A DNA stretch of 64,000 nt. Origin: Saprospiraceae bacterium. GTDB lineage: Bacteria; Bacteroidota; Bacteroidia; Chitinophagales; Saprospiraceae. The position numbers and the translations under genes were made by a program. The notes under the pieces were generated by a model. The model saw only the letters and a list, made by a program, of their open reading frames with translations. It was not told where the DNA came from and ran no database searches. Below are positions 42,065 to 50,070 of this stretch, piece by piece. The stretch spans positions 1 through 64,000 of the forward strand of contig JABAQQ010000002.1 of NCBI GenBank assembly GCA_019187225.1, given 5' to 3'. The first letter of the stretch is position 1; each line of letters opens with the position of its first letter.

Positions 42065-42157
42065 CCCGCAGATTTGCGCAGAAAAAATGACGCAGATGGC
42101 CGCAGATTTTGATCCCGGTTTGCGCAACTCCGCGTCATTTTCTCCGAAATCTGCGGG
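42065..42157. repeat. Compound palindrome CCCGCAGATTT ... AAATCTGCGGG
   Basis: Outer arms of 11 bp (42065-42075 with 42147-42157) and inner arms AAAATGACGC / GCGTCATTTT of 10 bp (42084-42093 with 42132-42141) pair perfectly, leaving GCGCAG-type interior copies. Confidence 0.9.
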
Positions 42158-42184
42158 TAATGGCTTCTCCAGCCTGCCCCGGAT

Positions 42185-42309
42185 TCAACCCACTGCCCAC
42201 TGCCCACTGCCACTGCCCACTGCCACTGCCCACTGCCACTGCCACTGCCCACTGCCACTGCCACTGCCACTGCCACTGCCACTGCCACTGCCACTGCCAC
42301 TGCCACTGC
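42185..42309. repeat. CACTGCC tandem repeat
   Basis: About 18 consecutive copies of a 6-7 nt unit (cccactg or ccactg) in one orientation, ending at the queE stop codon. The same unit forms the block at 7733-7893. Confidence 0.95.
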
Positions 42310-43080
42310 CTACACCCCCTTCTTCGCTCCCCATATTTGCACATGTAAGCGGTCGGAATAACGGAAACCATATGTTTTGCAAATTTCCACCAGCCATTTC
42401 CGCCGCTGGCCCAACACCCTTGCGGAAGTGCCCTCCGGCATGAGCCAGACTTTTGCGGGAGAAATGGCATAGGTGATCAGCAGCGCCAGCACTTCGTCGA
42501 GATCGTTTTTTTCGGCGATGACAAATTTGAAATTGGCTTTCGGCGATTGCGCGAAAAAACGGAGCGCCGCCGGCTTTTCGCGGAGGCGGCGTGTGTTTCC
42601 GCTGTTTTCCAATTTCGGGGACACATTGTACTGGTCAACCACCGCATCGAATTCGGCAGTTGGAACCATTGTGCCGTTCGTTTCCACCTCGAAACGGTAG
42701 TCTGCTGATCTTGAACGCAATGTGTGCATCATTGCCGTCAAAGCGGGTTGCTGGAGCATCGGTTCGCCGCCGGTAAGGATCACGTTTTTACAGGGAAATG
42801 CTGCTACAATTTCTGCCACTTCCGTTATCTCACATCGGGCGATCCATTCTTTTTTGTCAAACTTGCGATAACCGGGTTTCGCATCGTTCACATGCGGGAA
42901 CGGTGTGCCGGTCCAGTTCCAGGTGTAGTCCGTATCACACCAGATGCAGTGGAGGTTGCACAGCGAAGTGCGCACGAACACGGAGGGTATGCCAATGCTT
43001 TTTCCTTCGCCCTGGATGGAGAAGAATATTTCGGGACGTCCGTGGAGTTTGGCAAGTTTGAGCGATATGGGAATGGCCAC
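42310..43080 (-). CDS. queE: 7-carboxy-7-deazaguanine synthase
   Basis: 256 residues. Radical SAM enzyme of queuosine and 7-deazapurine synthesis, converting carboxytetrahydropterin to CDG. The cluster motif CNLHCIWC (Cys 41, 45, 48) sits right after the N-terminal strand EIFFSIQGEGKSIGIPSVFVRT that is typical of QueE; NVILTGGEPMLQQ is the SAM-binding GGEP motif. Other queuosine genes are not in the window. The stop codon adjoins the CACTGCC repeat. Confidence 0.93.
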   Translation of the reverse strand: MAIPISLKLAKLHGRPEIFFSIQGEGKSIGIPSVFVRTSLCNLHCIWCDTDYTWNWTGTPFPHVNDAKPGYRKFDKKEWIARCEITEVAEIVAAFPCKNVILTGGEPMLQQPALTAMMHTLRSRSADYRFEVETNGTMVPTAEFDAVVDQYNVSPKLENSGNTRRLREKPAALRFFAQSPKANFKFVIAEKNDLDEVLALLITYAISPAKVWLMPEGTSARVLGQRRKWLVEICKTYGFRYSDRLHVQIWGAKKGV

Positions 43081-43117
43081 TCAGCAGAATTTTGAGGCAA
43101 AGTTAGGGAGCATTCTT

Positions 43118-43972
43118 TTACCCGAACAATGCACCCTGGCCCGTCAATTCGTCCGCTTTCATCTCTTCATTTTCAGAAACTGCTGTCTCCGGCTCGTTGG
43201 GCAGCAGGCGTTTTACGATGCGCAACTGGTGGGTGTAGCGGTTCAACTCCTTGTTGAAGATGCCGAAGTGGTCGAGTTTGTCCACGCGCACCTTGCCGGA
43301 GGCGTGGATGATGTGGCAATCGGGCAGTATGATACCTACGTGGGTGATCTGGCCTTTGCTGTTGTCGAAAAATGCGAGGTCGCCGGACTGGCATTGTTCC
43401 ATGAAATCAATGGGCCTGCCCTGGGTCACCTGTTGCGCTGCATCGCGCAGGAGGCGTATGCCGGCGATCTTGAACACCATTTGCGCCAGGCCGGGGCCGT
43501 CAATCCCGAACGGAGACCGGCCGCCCCACAGGTAAGGCGCATGGAGATAACGCCGGGCGATCTTCACGACCCATTCGCTGCCGAGGCGTTGCTGGCCGGG
43601 TGTAACGACCGGCCCTGAAAACTGGAACGATTGCTCTCCCAGGGCGCAACGCAGCCCGTCGTATTGTGGCAACACCGCCCCCATGGTAAGGGGGATAAAA
43701 TGATCGGCAGCCATAAGCCCTTCCACGAGCGAGAGGTTGATCGCCTGATGTTCGGCGTAGTCGTCGAATTCGCTGGTTGTGAGGCGTTTGAGTTGTTTGG
43801 AATCCACCCATCCGGTATAACCATCCCACGCACAGACGACGTGTTTCCAGTTGTCTTTCGACTCCTGTACCTCCACTGTTTCTCCGAACAGCAATTGGGA
43901 TACCATCTCGCTCTTGTCGGAGGGATGGGCGCGCAGCGGGGCGATGGCGACTTGGCAGGCGGCGTATTCCAT
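43118..43972 (-). CDS. NlpC/P60-family protein lacking the catalytic cysteine
   Basis: 284 residues. An N-terminal SH3b-type domain (APLRAHPSDKSEMVSQLLFGE ... DGYTGWVDSKQL) is followed by an NlpC/P60 domain. The segment expected to hold the nucleophile, normally GIDCSG, reads GIDGPG, with Gly159 in place of Cys and Pro in place of Ser. The downstream His (ITHVGIILPDCHIIHAS) remains. The family cleaves peptidoglycan stem peptides; this copy may only bind. No signal peptide is seen at the chosen start (MEYAACQVAIAP); a longer frame overlaps the M42 gene. Stop at 43118. Confidence 0.85.
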   Translation of the reverse strand: MEYAACQVAIAPLRAHPSDKSEMVSQLLFGETVEVQESKDNWKHVVCAWDGYTGWVDSKQLKRLTTSEFDDYAEHQAINLSLVEGLMAADHFIPLTMGAVLPQYDGLRCALGEQSFQFSGPVVTPGQQRLGSEWVVKIARRYLHAPYLWGGRSPFGIDGPGLAQMVFKIAGIRLLRDAAQQVTQGRPIDFMEQCQSGDLAFFDNSKGQITHVGIILPDCHIIHASGKVRVDKLDHFGIFNKELNRYTHQLRIVKRLLPNEPETAVSENEEMKADELTGQGALFG

Positions 43973-43998
43973 GGCTTGGATGGTTTGGATGGTCCTTC

Positions 43999-45090
43999 TT
44001 AAATTTGAGTGAAATACCTGAAATCGTGTCCGCTTTCGATCTTTTGCAGGGCCTCGTAGATCAACCGGATCAGGTTGTTCACGTCGTCTTTGTGCGCCAT
44101 TTCCACCGTCGTGTGCATGTACCGGAGGGGTAGGGAGATGAGTGCGGACGGCACACCGCCGTTGGAGTAAGCGAAAGCATCGGTGTCCGTGCCGGTGACG
44201 CGGCTGGCTGCCTCCCGCTGAATGGGGATTTCTTTCGTTTCCGCGGTTTCGATGATCAGATCGAGCAATTTCTGGTGCACGGCCGGCGCGTAAGTGATGC
44301 CGGGGCCGTTGCCGCAGCGTACGTCGCCGTGTTTTTTCATGCTGATCATCGGAGTATGGGTGTCGTGTGTCACATCCGTTACAATGGCAACATTCGGGCA
44401 AATGGTTTCCGTGACCATTTCGGCGCCCCGCAATCCGACTTCTTCCTGTACGGAATTGACAACATAGAGTGTGTAGGGAAGTTTTATTTTGTTTTCTTTC
44501 AGCAAGCGGGCGACCTCTGCTACACAAAAGCCGCCAATGCGGTTGTCCAGGGCGCGGCCTACATAATAACGATCGTTGAGAATAGTGAATTCGTCCTGAA
44601 AAGTGACGACGCAGCCGACGTGAATGCCCATTTTTAAAACCTCGTCGCGGTCTTTGGCGCCTACATCCACCGTAATGTTGTCGAGCGCCGGAGCGAGGGA
44701 GGCATCTTTGTCGGTTCGGGTATGGATGGCAGGCCAGCCGAATACGCCGCCTACCTTTCCGCCTTTGCGCAGGTGCACCCAAACGCGCATGGAAGGGGCG
44801 ATCTGGAAGTCGCTGCCGCCATTGCGGATGACGTGAATAAAACCGTCGTCGGTGATATAATTGACGAACCAGGAAATTTCGTCGGCGTGGCCTTCGATAA
44901 CGACTTTATAGGGTTGGCCGGGATTGATGATGCCGTAAGCCGTGCCGTAATTGTCGAGTTTCCAGTCGTCAATATAGGGCTTCAGGTATTCGAGCCACAG
45001 TTTTTGCCCTGTCCATTCATAGCCGGTCGGACTGGCGTTGTTCAGGTATTCCCGAAGGAAATTCTCAGAGTTTGGTGTAATTACTTGCAT
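43999..45090 (-). CDS. M42-family metallo-aminopeptidase
   Basis: 363 residues, the usual M42 length. Metal and catalytic residues are visible: His68 in VVIEGHADEISW, Asp in GRALDNRIGG (about 185), Glu-Glu in SVQEEVGLRG (about 217), and the later MHTTVEMAHKDD. The enzymes form large tetrahedral cages that trim peptides in the cytosol; some members are glucanases. The start at 45090 matches the family N-terminus; upstream frame extension runs into the palindrome. The NlpC-like gene lies 26 bases downstream. Confidence 0.92.
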   Translation of the reverse strand: MQVITPNSENFLREYLNNASPTGYEWTGQKLWLEYLKPYIDDWKLDNYGTAYGIINPGQPYKVVIEGHADEISWFVNYITDDGFIHVIRNGGSDFQIAPSMRVWVHLRKGGKVGGVFGWPAIHTRTDKDASLAPALDNITVDVGAKDRDEVLKMGIHVGCVVTFQDEFTILNDRYYVGRALDNRIGGFCVAEVARLLKENKIKLPYTLYVVNSVQEEVGLRGAEMVTETICPNVAIVTDVTHDTHTPMISMKKHGDVRCGNGPGITYAPAVHQKLLDLIIETAETKEIPIQREAASRVTGTDTDAFAYSNGGVPSALISLPLRYMHTTVEMAHKDDVNNLIRLIYEALQKIESGHDFRYFTQI

Positions 45091-45101
45091 CCGATTAGTC
45101 T

Positions 45102-45156
45102 TGTAACCCGGAACAGCGTTCCGGTGAATTATCCCGGAACGCTGTTCCGGGTTACA
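45102..45156. repeat. 23-bp perfect palindrome, copy 2
   Basis: Arms 45102-45124 and 45134-45156 are exact reverse complements. The right arm contains the pyrE stop codon. It is a relative of the 27818-27869 copy with compensated differences (inner CAGC/GCTG in place of GTCT/AGAC). Confidence 0.95.
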
Positions 45157-45781
45157 CATAAAGCGCACCCCAGCCGTCTGGGTTTTCGCGCCATTTTTTT
45201 AAGGTACTCAGGTCTTCTTCAGAAACATAGCCGGTACGGGCTGCTTCTTGTATAAGTGAATCGTAGTTTGTAAGCGTTTGGAAATGAACTTGTTTTTCGG
45301 CAAAGGCCGCCTGCGCTTTCGCAAATCCGTATTGAAAGATCGCCAGGACGCCTACTACTTCCACCCCGGTATCACGAAGGGCATCCACTGCCAACAGGCA
45401 ACTCCCCCCCGTGCTGATCAGGTCTTCAACGACCAGTACACGCTGACCGGGGTGTAGTTCGCCTTCGATCTGGTTGCGCCGTCCGTGGTCTTTGGCGCTG
45501 CTTCGGACATAAACGAATGGTTTGTTCAACAAGTCGGCTAACAAGACGCCGTGCGGAATTCCGGCCGTCGCAACACCCGCCACAACCTCGAAATCGCCGA
45601 ATATCGCCGATTTTTCCAACAAACAATTTTTGAGGTAAGTTCTCACTCCGGGATGGGACAATGCCACGCGGTTGTCGCAGTAGATCGGCGACAATAATCC
45701 GGAAGCCCAGGTGAACGGATCGCGGGGGCTGAGTTTGACGGCTTTGATCTCGAGTAAGTTGCGGGCGACTTCAGCTTGCAT
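45152..45781 (-). CDS. pyrE: Orotate phosphoribosyltransferase
   Basis: 209 residues. It converts orotate and PRPP to OMP in pyrimidine synthesis. The PRPP motif is VLVVEDLISTGGSCL; the N-terminal LSPRDPFTWASGLLSPIYCDNR and VRSSAKDHGRRNQIEG are typical of the family, the latter being the catalytic loop. The last codons (ALYV and TAA) are in or next to the palindrome at 45102-45156, which provides the stop codon. No pyrF is next to it. Confidence 0.95.
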   Translation of the reverse strand: MQAEVARNLLEIKAVKLSPRDPFTWASGLLSPIYCDNRVALSHPGVRTYLKNCLLEKSAIFGDFEVVAGVATAGIPHGVLLADLLNKPFVYVRSSAKDHGRRNQIEGELHPGQRVLVVEDLISTGGSCLLAVDALRDTGVEVVGVLAIFQYGFAKAQAAFAEKQVHFQTLTNYDSLIQEAARTGYVSEEDLSTLKKWRENPDGWGALYV

Positions 45782-45790
45782 GTTTTTAAT

Positions 45791-45904
45791 GGTTACCGGG
45801 TTTCGGGTTGACGGGTTAGCGAGCTGTTAACTGTGCCGTGAGCGGCTTGATGGATCAATGGAATTTTTTTGACCGTTAACCCGTCAACCCGAAACCCGTT
45901 AACC
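45791..45904. repeat. GGGTTNNC octamer hairpin upstream of pyrE
   Basis: Left arm 45791-45820 and right arm 45875-45904 match as reverse complements at about 27 of 30 positions, with a 54-base loop. It belongs to the same unit family as 32084-32140 and 32555-32640. It fills most of the divergent gap between pyrE and the Nudix gene. Confidence 0.9.
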
Positions 45905-45941
45905 TTTTCAATTACTTTCGCGGCAAAAATGCTGCAAAAGA

Positions 45942-46583
45942 ATGGCGCAAAACTATAAAATCTACCATAACAGCGTGCCCGTTTTTCTAACCACGCCCGA
46001 AGAAGCCGCTGAGTTGGGTTTAAAACCGGATAAAACGACATTTGTAGCGCCTTATTCGGGCAAAAAAAAGATGCTGAAACAATACCTCGACCTGCTCGAT
46101 AAAAACCGGAGCGTTCGGGCCGTGGTACTTTTCCATGCCGATCTGGCATTGCTGTGGGCGGATTTTCAGGCGTGTTTCAAAGTGATCGGGGCAGCGGGCG
46201 GTTTCGTTCAAAATGCACAAAATGAACTGCTTGTGTTCTTCCGCCGCGGCTCGTGGGATTTGCCGAAAGGCAAAATTGATCCCGGCGAAACGCCCGAACA
46301 GGCCGCCGTCCGCGAAGTGCAGGAGGAAACGGGGCTGGTCAACCTCGTCCTGGGAGAATTTCTGGCCCACACCTACCACACCTACGAAATGAAAGACGAA
46401 CGTATTCTGAAAAAAACGTGGTGGTACCGCATGAAAACGACAGATAACCGGCTTATTCCCCAAACCGAGGAGGACATCGAAAAAATCTGCTGGGTGGAGC
46501 CGAAAGCCTGGCTGGCGAGCGACCCGGTGGTGTATCCGAATATCCGGGCGGTGATTGAAGCGGGAGTGAGTGAGGGGGTGTAA
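45942..46583 (+). CDS. Nudix hydrolase with N-terminal extension
   Basis: 213 residues. The Nudix box is complete (GKIDPGETPEQAAVREVQEETGL, read as GX5EX7REXXEEXGX, about 104-126), within a domain of about 120 residues. The N-terminal 75 residues (KIYHNSVPVFLTTPEEAAELG) form a separate segment seen in Bacteroidota Nudix proteins annotated for NTP or sugar-nucleotide cleavage; the substrate is not readable. It should use magnesium in the cytosol. Confidence 0.9.
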   Translation: MAQNYKIYHNSVPVFLTTPEEAAELGLKPDKTTFVAPYSGKKKMLKQYLDLLDKNRSVRAVVLFHADLALLWADFQACFKVIGAAGGFVQNAQNELLVFFRRGSWDLPKGKIDPGETPEQAAVREVQEETGLVNLVLGEFLAHTYHTYEMKDERILKKTWWYRMKTTDNRLIPQTEEDIEKICWVEPKAWLASDPVVYPNIRAVIEAGVSEGV

Positions 46584-46653
46584 TTTACCCAGGATGTCAT
46601 GCTGAGGCCAACATGCTACCCAAAGGCAGCAATCATAACCGAAATAACACGGC

Positions 46654-46743
46654 GTGTCATTAGCAGTGCAGCGAAGCATCTGCTAAAACATGACTGATAT
46701 TCAATCGCTTAGTCCAGATGCTTCGCTGTGCTCAGTATGACAC
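46654..46743. repeat. Palindromic repeat GTGTCAT ... CAGCGAAGCATCTG
   Basis: Arms 46654-46682 and 46715-46743 pair through a perfect 14-bp inner block (CAGCGAAGCATCTG) and a 7-bp outer block (GTGTCAT). A related TGTCATGCTGAG sits at 46594-46605. This core resembles dispersed repeats met in several bacterial phyla. The 218-base gap around it has no gene. Confidence 0.85.
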
Positions 46744-46801
46744 GGTGGGCAGGCCACTTGAGAACATAAGCAATAGCCGGCTTGTTTCCTGCGGCGGGTG
46801 C

Positions 46802-49800
46802 TCACCCTTTTTCCCATCCCTCCAACAACTCCCACCAATCCTTCCCCGCTCCACTTCCCGGCACTTTCACTTTTTCGTACTGGCGTTCAAACTCAGCCCG
46901 GTCTATCACAGATAGTGAGCGGAGTTTTTCTTTTTGCAGCCCTTTGTTGAGGGTTGCCAGTTCTTCTCCGAAAAGGGCATCGGCTTTTTGGCGCGCCTGA
47001 TGCAATTCATCCTGCACCACTTTCATCCGGTCGAGTACGGATTGGGTGGGCATTTCGTCGGATATCTCGGTGAAGACATAAAGCCTGCCCAGGCGCGCCC
47101 GGAGTTGTTGTTCGCCGGTGATGCCTTTCGATTCAATGGTTTCGGTCAGCGTTTTGCGGAAGGCTTCCAGACTGGCGCTGTATTGTAAGAGGTTGTTTTT
47201 CAAACGCTTATCTTTAGCGGTTGCGGCGCGTTGGTCAGCGCTGTCTTTGATGTTTTGCACTTGTGCCACCAACAATCCCAAGTCCTCGACGGTGCGGAAC
47301 AACTCATCGGAAACCGCGCGCCGCTCGATGTAATCGAGTTCCGGCTGCAAAGGGTCGGGGATCAGTTGCAGTTCGCCTGTGTCAGTGAAATTTCCGGCTT
47401 TCAGGCGCACCTGGTACTTGCCGGGCAGCGCCATCTGGCCGATAAAAGCCGCGAAAACGCCGAATTCGCCTTGTACCAGCACCCCTTTGGCCGCTTTAGG
47501 CGGTGCGGTGCGCATGTCCCAGCGCACAACGTTGATGCCTTTGCGCTTGGAACCGGGAAGGGTGGCGATTTTTTTTCCGCCAGGGTCGGATATCTCGATG
47601 GTCACGTCGCCGGTGTTCAGGCGGTCTTTCAGATAGTATTGGATCACGGCGTTTTCCGTCGCATTCGGGCCGGCGTAGGAATCGGTATTGGGGAACGCCT
47701 GTCCGAAGTGCCCCGTGGTCACGGGTGTCGGGCGGGTAGGCAGCAGGGAAGCATCTTTTTGCAGTAATTCCGGCGTGAGGCGGCGGAATGGCGAGATGTC
47801 GTCCACGATAAAAATACCGCGTCCGTGGGTGGCCAGCACGAGGTCGTTGGTTTGGGGCTGCACCACAATGTCGCGCACGGCTATGTATTCGGGAAGTTTG
47901 GCTTTGTAAAGCACCCAGTTTTGGCCGCTATCGTTGCTGATGTACAGGCCGAATTCCGTGCCGAGGAACAACAGGTTCGGATTGACCAGGTCTTCGACGA
48001 GCACGTGCGCGTAGCCTTGGAGGATATTGCTGTTGCTGATCAGCGCCCAGGTTTTGCCGCCGTCGGTGGATTTGGCGGCATAGGTGCGCATATCGCCGTA
48101 AGCGTGGTTGTCGAACGTGGCATACACGGTGTTGCGGTCATGTCGGCTGGGCTCCACGCGGCTTACCCACGCGCCTGCCGGCACACCCGGGATGTTTTTA
48201 GAGATCAGTTCCCAGTTTTTGCCGCCGTCGCGGGTGACCTGTATATTGCCGTCGTCGGTGCCGGTGTAGATCAGGTTTTCGTCGAGGGGCGAAGGGCCGA
48301 TGCTGAAAATGGTACAGTGGTTTTCCGCTGAAGTATTGTCTACGGTGAGGCCGCCACTGGCGTATTGTTTCTGTTTGACGGTATCGTTGGTCGTCAGGTC
48401 GGGGGAAATACGCGTCCAACTGTGTCCGCGGTCGGTGGTCTTGAACAGAAATTGGGCGCCGCAGTACAACGTCCGTGGATTGACGGGGCTTTTCACTAAA
48501 GGTGTGTTCCAGTTCCAGCGGTATTTCGGGTCGCCTTTTTGTTCCTGCGGCTGAACGATCTTTTGCTGGTTGGTTTTCAGGTTCGCACGGGAGATGGTGC
48601 CTCCCTGGCTTTCGCAGAACACGATGGAAGGATCGAGGGCATCGGGTTGCACCCAGAAGCCGTCGCCGCCGCCGATGGCTTCCCAGTCTTTGTTTTCAAT
48701 ACCGCCGGTGCTTTGCGACGGGCCGCGCCAGGAGCCGTTGTCCTGCAATCCGCCGTAGACGTTGTAGGGCGACTGGTTGTCCGTTGCGACGTGGTAGAAC
48801 TGCGATACCGGCAGCGTATTCAGGTGCGTCCAGGTGACGCCATAGTCGAGGCTCATATAGACGCCGCCATCGGTGCCGAGGTATAAGTGGTTGGTACTGT
48901 TGGGATTGATCCACAAAGCATGATGGTCGGCATGCACCCAGCCGCCCGCATCGCTCGCGTCTGAAAAAGAATAACCGCCGTCGGTGCTGATAGAAAGCGA
49001 AAAAGCGGGGCGATACACGCGTTTGGGGTCTTTCGGGTCAACGACCAGCGTACTAAAATAAAAAGGCCGGGCGGTCACATTGGAAGTAGCGCTTTGGTAT
49101 TTCCAGTTTTCGCCGCCGTCGGTTGAGATCAGCAGGCTGGTGTTTTCGCTTTCGACGATGGCGAGCACGTTGTCCGGCGCGCTGGGCGCCAATGCCAGCG
49201 CGATGCGTCCGAATTCACCGGCTGGCAAACCGTTGGTGATCCTGCGCCAGGTCTTGCCGCCGTCGGTACTTTTGTGGAGGGCGCTACCGGGACCGCCGGA
49301 AACGAAAGAGTAAGGGGTGCGGCGCACCTGCCACATCGAAGCCAGCAACACATCGGGGTTGCGCGGGTCCATGATGACGTCGGCACAGCCCGTTTTTTCG
49401 TTCGTGTAGAGGATTTTTTCCCAGGTTTTACCGCCGTCGGTCGTCTTGTACAGACCTCTGTCGGCGCTGTCGCTCCACAGCGGCCCCGGCACGGCGACAT
49501 AAACAACATTTGGATCGGCGGGGTGAATGATGATCTTGGAAATGTGCTCGCTTTTTTCCAGGCCCATGCCTTTCCAATTGCGTCCGCCGTCGGTGCTGAG
49601 AAAAATGCCCAGGCCGATGGCAACGCTGTTGCGCATGTTGCTTTCGCCCGTTCCGACCCATACCGTATCCGGCCGCGCCTGGTCAATGGCCAGGGCCCCG
49701 ATGGACTGGGGATGTTTGTCAAAAACAGGCTCGAATGTCATGCCGGCGGTGGTGGATTTCCACACGCCGCCACCGGCCGTACCGACGTACAGAATTTTTG

Positions 49801-49966
49801 GAGACCTTTCCACACCTTCAATGGCGGTGATGCGCCCGCCCATGACGGCCGGACCGATGCCGCGGGCCTCGATGGCGCCGAAAGTGGCAGAGGAGAGTTT
49901 TACCTGCGCCTCCGCCCGGAAGGCGAACAATGAAATGATTGAAAGATATAAAGGCAATTGCTTCAT
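46802..49966 (-). CDS. Large BNR/VPS10-like repeat protein
   Basis: 1054 residues. Signal peptide at 1-20 (AFRAEAQ). Two propellers of Asp-box repeats fill residues about 30-720 (for example STDGGRNWKGMG, TTDGGKTWEKI, STDGGENWKYQS, TRDGGKNWELIS), with VYMSLDYGVTWTHLNT between them. The last 300 residues form an Ig-like strand region (TLPGSKRKGINVVRWDMRT) and a helical tail (LYVFTEISDEMPTQSVLDRM). It is related to sortilin-like or glycosyl-hydrolase-type 'BNR' proteins of Bacteroidota. There is no T9SS sorting domain, so it probably stays in the periplasm. A repeat and a terminator lie upstream. Confidence 0.85.
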   Translation of the reverse strand: MKQLPLYLSIISLFAFRAEAQVKLSSATFGAIEARGIGPAVMGGRITAIEGVERSPKILYVGTAGGGVWKSTTAGMTFEPVFDKHPQSIGALAIDQARPDTVWVGTGESNMRNSVAIGLGIFLSTDGGRNWKGMGLEKSEHISKIIIHPADPNVVYVAVPGPLWSDSADRGLYKTTDGGKTWEKILYTNEKTGCADVIMDPRNPDVLLASMWQVRRTPYSFVSGGPGSALHKSTDGGKTWRRITNGLPAGEFGRIALALAPSAPDNVLAIVESENTSLLISTDGGENWKYQSATSNVTARPFYFSTLVVDPKDPKRVYRPAFSLSISTDGGYSFSDASDAGGWVHADHHALWINPNSTNHLYLGTDGGVYMSLDYGVTWTHLNTLPVSQFYHVATDNQSPYNVYGGLQDNGSWRGPSQSTGGIENKDWEAIGGGDGFWVQPDALDPSIVFCESQGGTISRANLKTNQQKIVQPQEQKGDPKYRWNWNTPLVKSPVNPRTLYCGAQFLFKTTDRGHSWTRISPDLTTNDTVKQKQYASGGLTVDNTSAENHCTIFSIGPSPLDENLIYTGTDDGNIQVTRDGGKNWELISKNIPGVPAGAWVSRVEPSRHDRNTVYATFDNHAYGDMRTYAAKSTDGGKTWALISNSNILQGYAHVLVEDLVNPNLLFLGTEFGLYISNDSGQNWVLYKAKLPEYIAVRDIVVQPQTNDLVLATHGRGIFIVDDISPFRRLTPELLQKDASLLPTRPTPVTTGHFGQAFPNTDSYAGPNATENAVIQYYLKDRLNTGDVTIEISDPGGKKIATLPGSKRKGINVVRWDMRTAPPKAAKGVLVQGEFGVFAAFIGQMALPGKYQVRLKAGNFTDTGELQLIPDPLQPELDYIERRAVSDELFRTVEDLGLLVAQVQNIKDSADQRAATAKDKRLKNNLLQYSASLEAFRKTLTETIESKGITGEQQLRARLGRLYVFTEISDEMPTQSVLDRMKVVQDELHQARQKADALFGEELATLNKGLQKEKLRSLSVIDRAEFERQYEKVKVPGSGAGKDWWELLEGWEKG

Positions 49967-49983
49967 TTTCAGTAAAATATTTT

Positions 49984-50025
49984 AAAAAAAAGCAAGCCGA
50001 CCCATTTGGATAGAGCCGGCTTGCT
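49984..50025 (-). terminator. Rho-independent terminator of the LolA-like gene
   Basis: On the minus strand, a 9-bp stem AGCAAGCCG / CGGCTTGCT (49991-49999 with 50017-50025) is followed by TTTTTTT. It lies about 45 bases past the stop at 50071 and separates it from the large BNR gene. Confidence 0.85.
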
Positions 50026-50031
50026 CACTTT

Positions 50032-50070
50032 AACGACGTCAAACGACATCAAACAATTTCAAACGATCAT
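50032..50070. repeat. AACGACNTCA decamer repeat
   Basis: Four 10-nt units (aacgacgtca, aacgacatca, aacaatttca, aacgatcat) end at the LolA-like stop codon. Confidence 0.75.

Larger units (their letters stand above)
41792..42309. other. 518-base gap of repeats between two minus-strand genes
   Basis: No gene. In order: a GGCGGGC/GCCCGCC hairpin (41895-41910), a TTGGAC heptamer block (41957-41988), a compound hairpin (42065-42157) and a long CACTGCC block (42185-42309). Confidence 0.8.

Noticed and set aside
42185-42309. CACTGCC block considered as a CRISPR array
   Set aside because: Units are 6-7 nt with no spacers; it is a simple tandem repeat.
43973-44782. N-terminal extension of the NlpC/P60-like frame
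   Set aside because: It runs antisense-free but overlaps the M42 gene on the same strand in another frame and has low-complexity Arg-rich translation; the ATG at 43972 gives the SH3b start.
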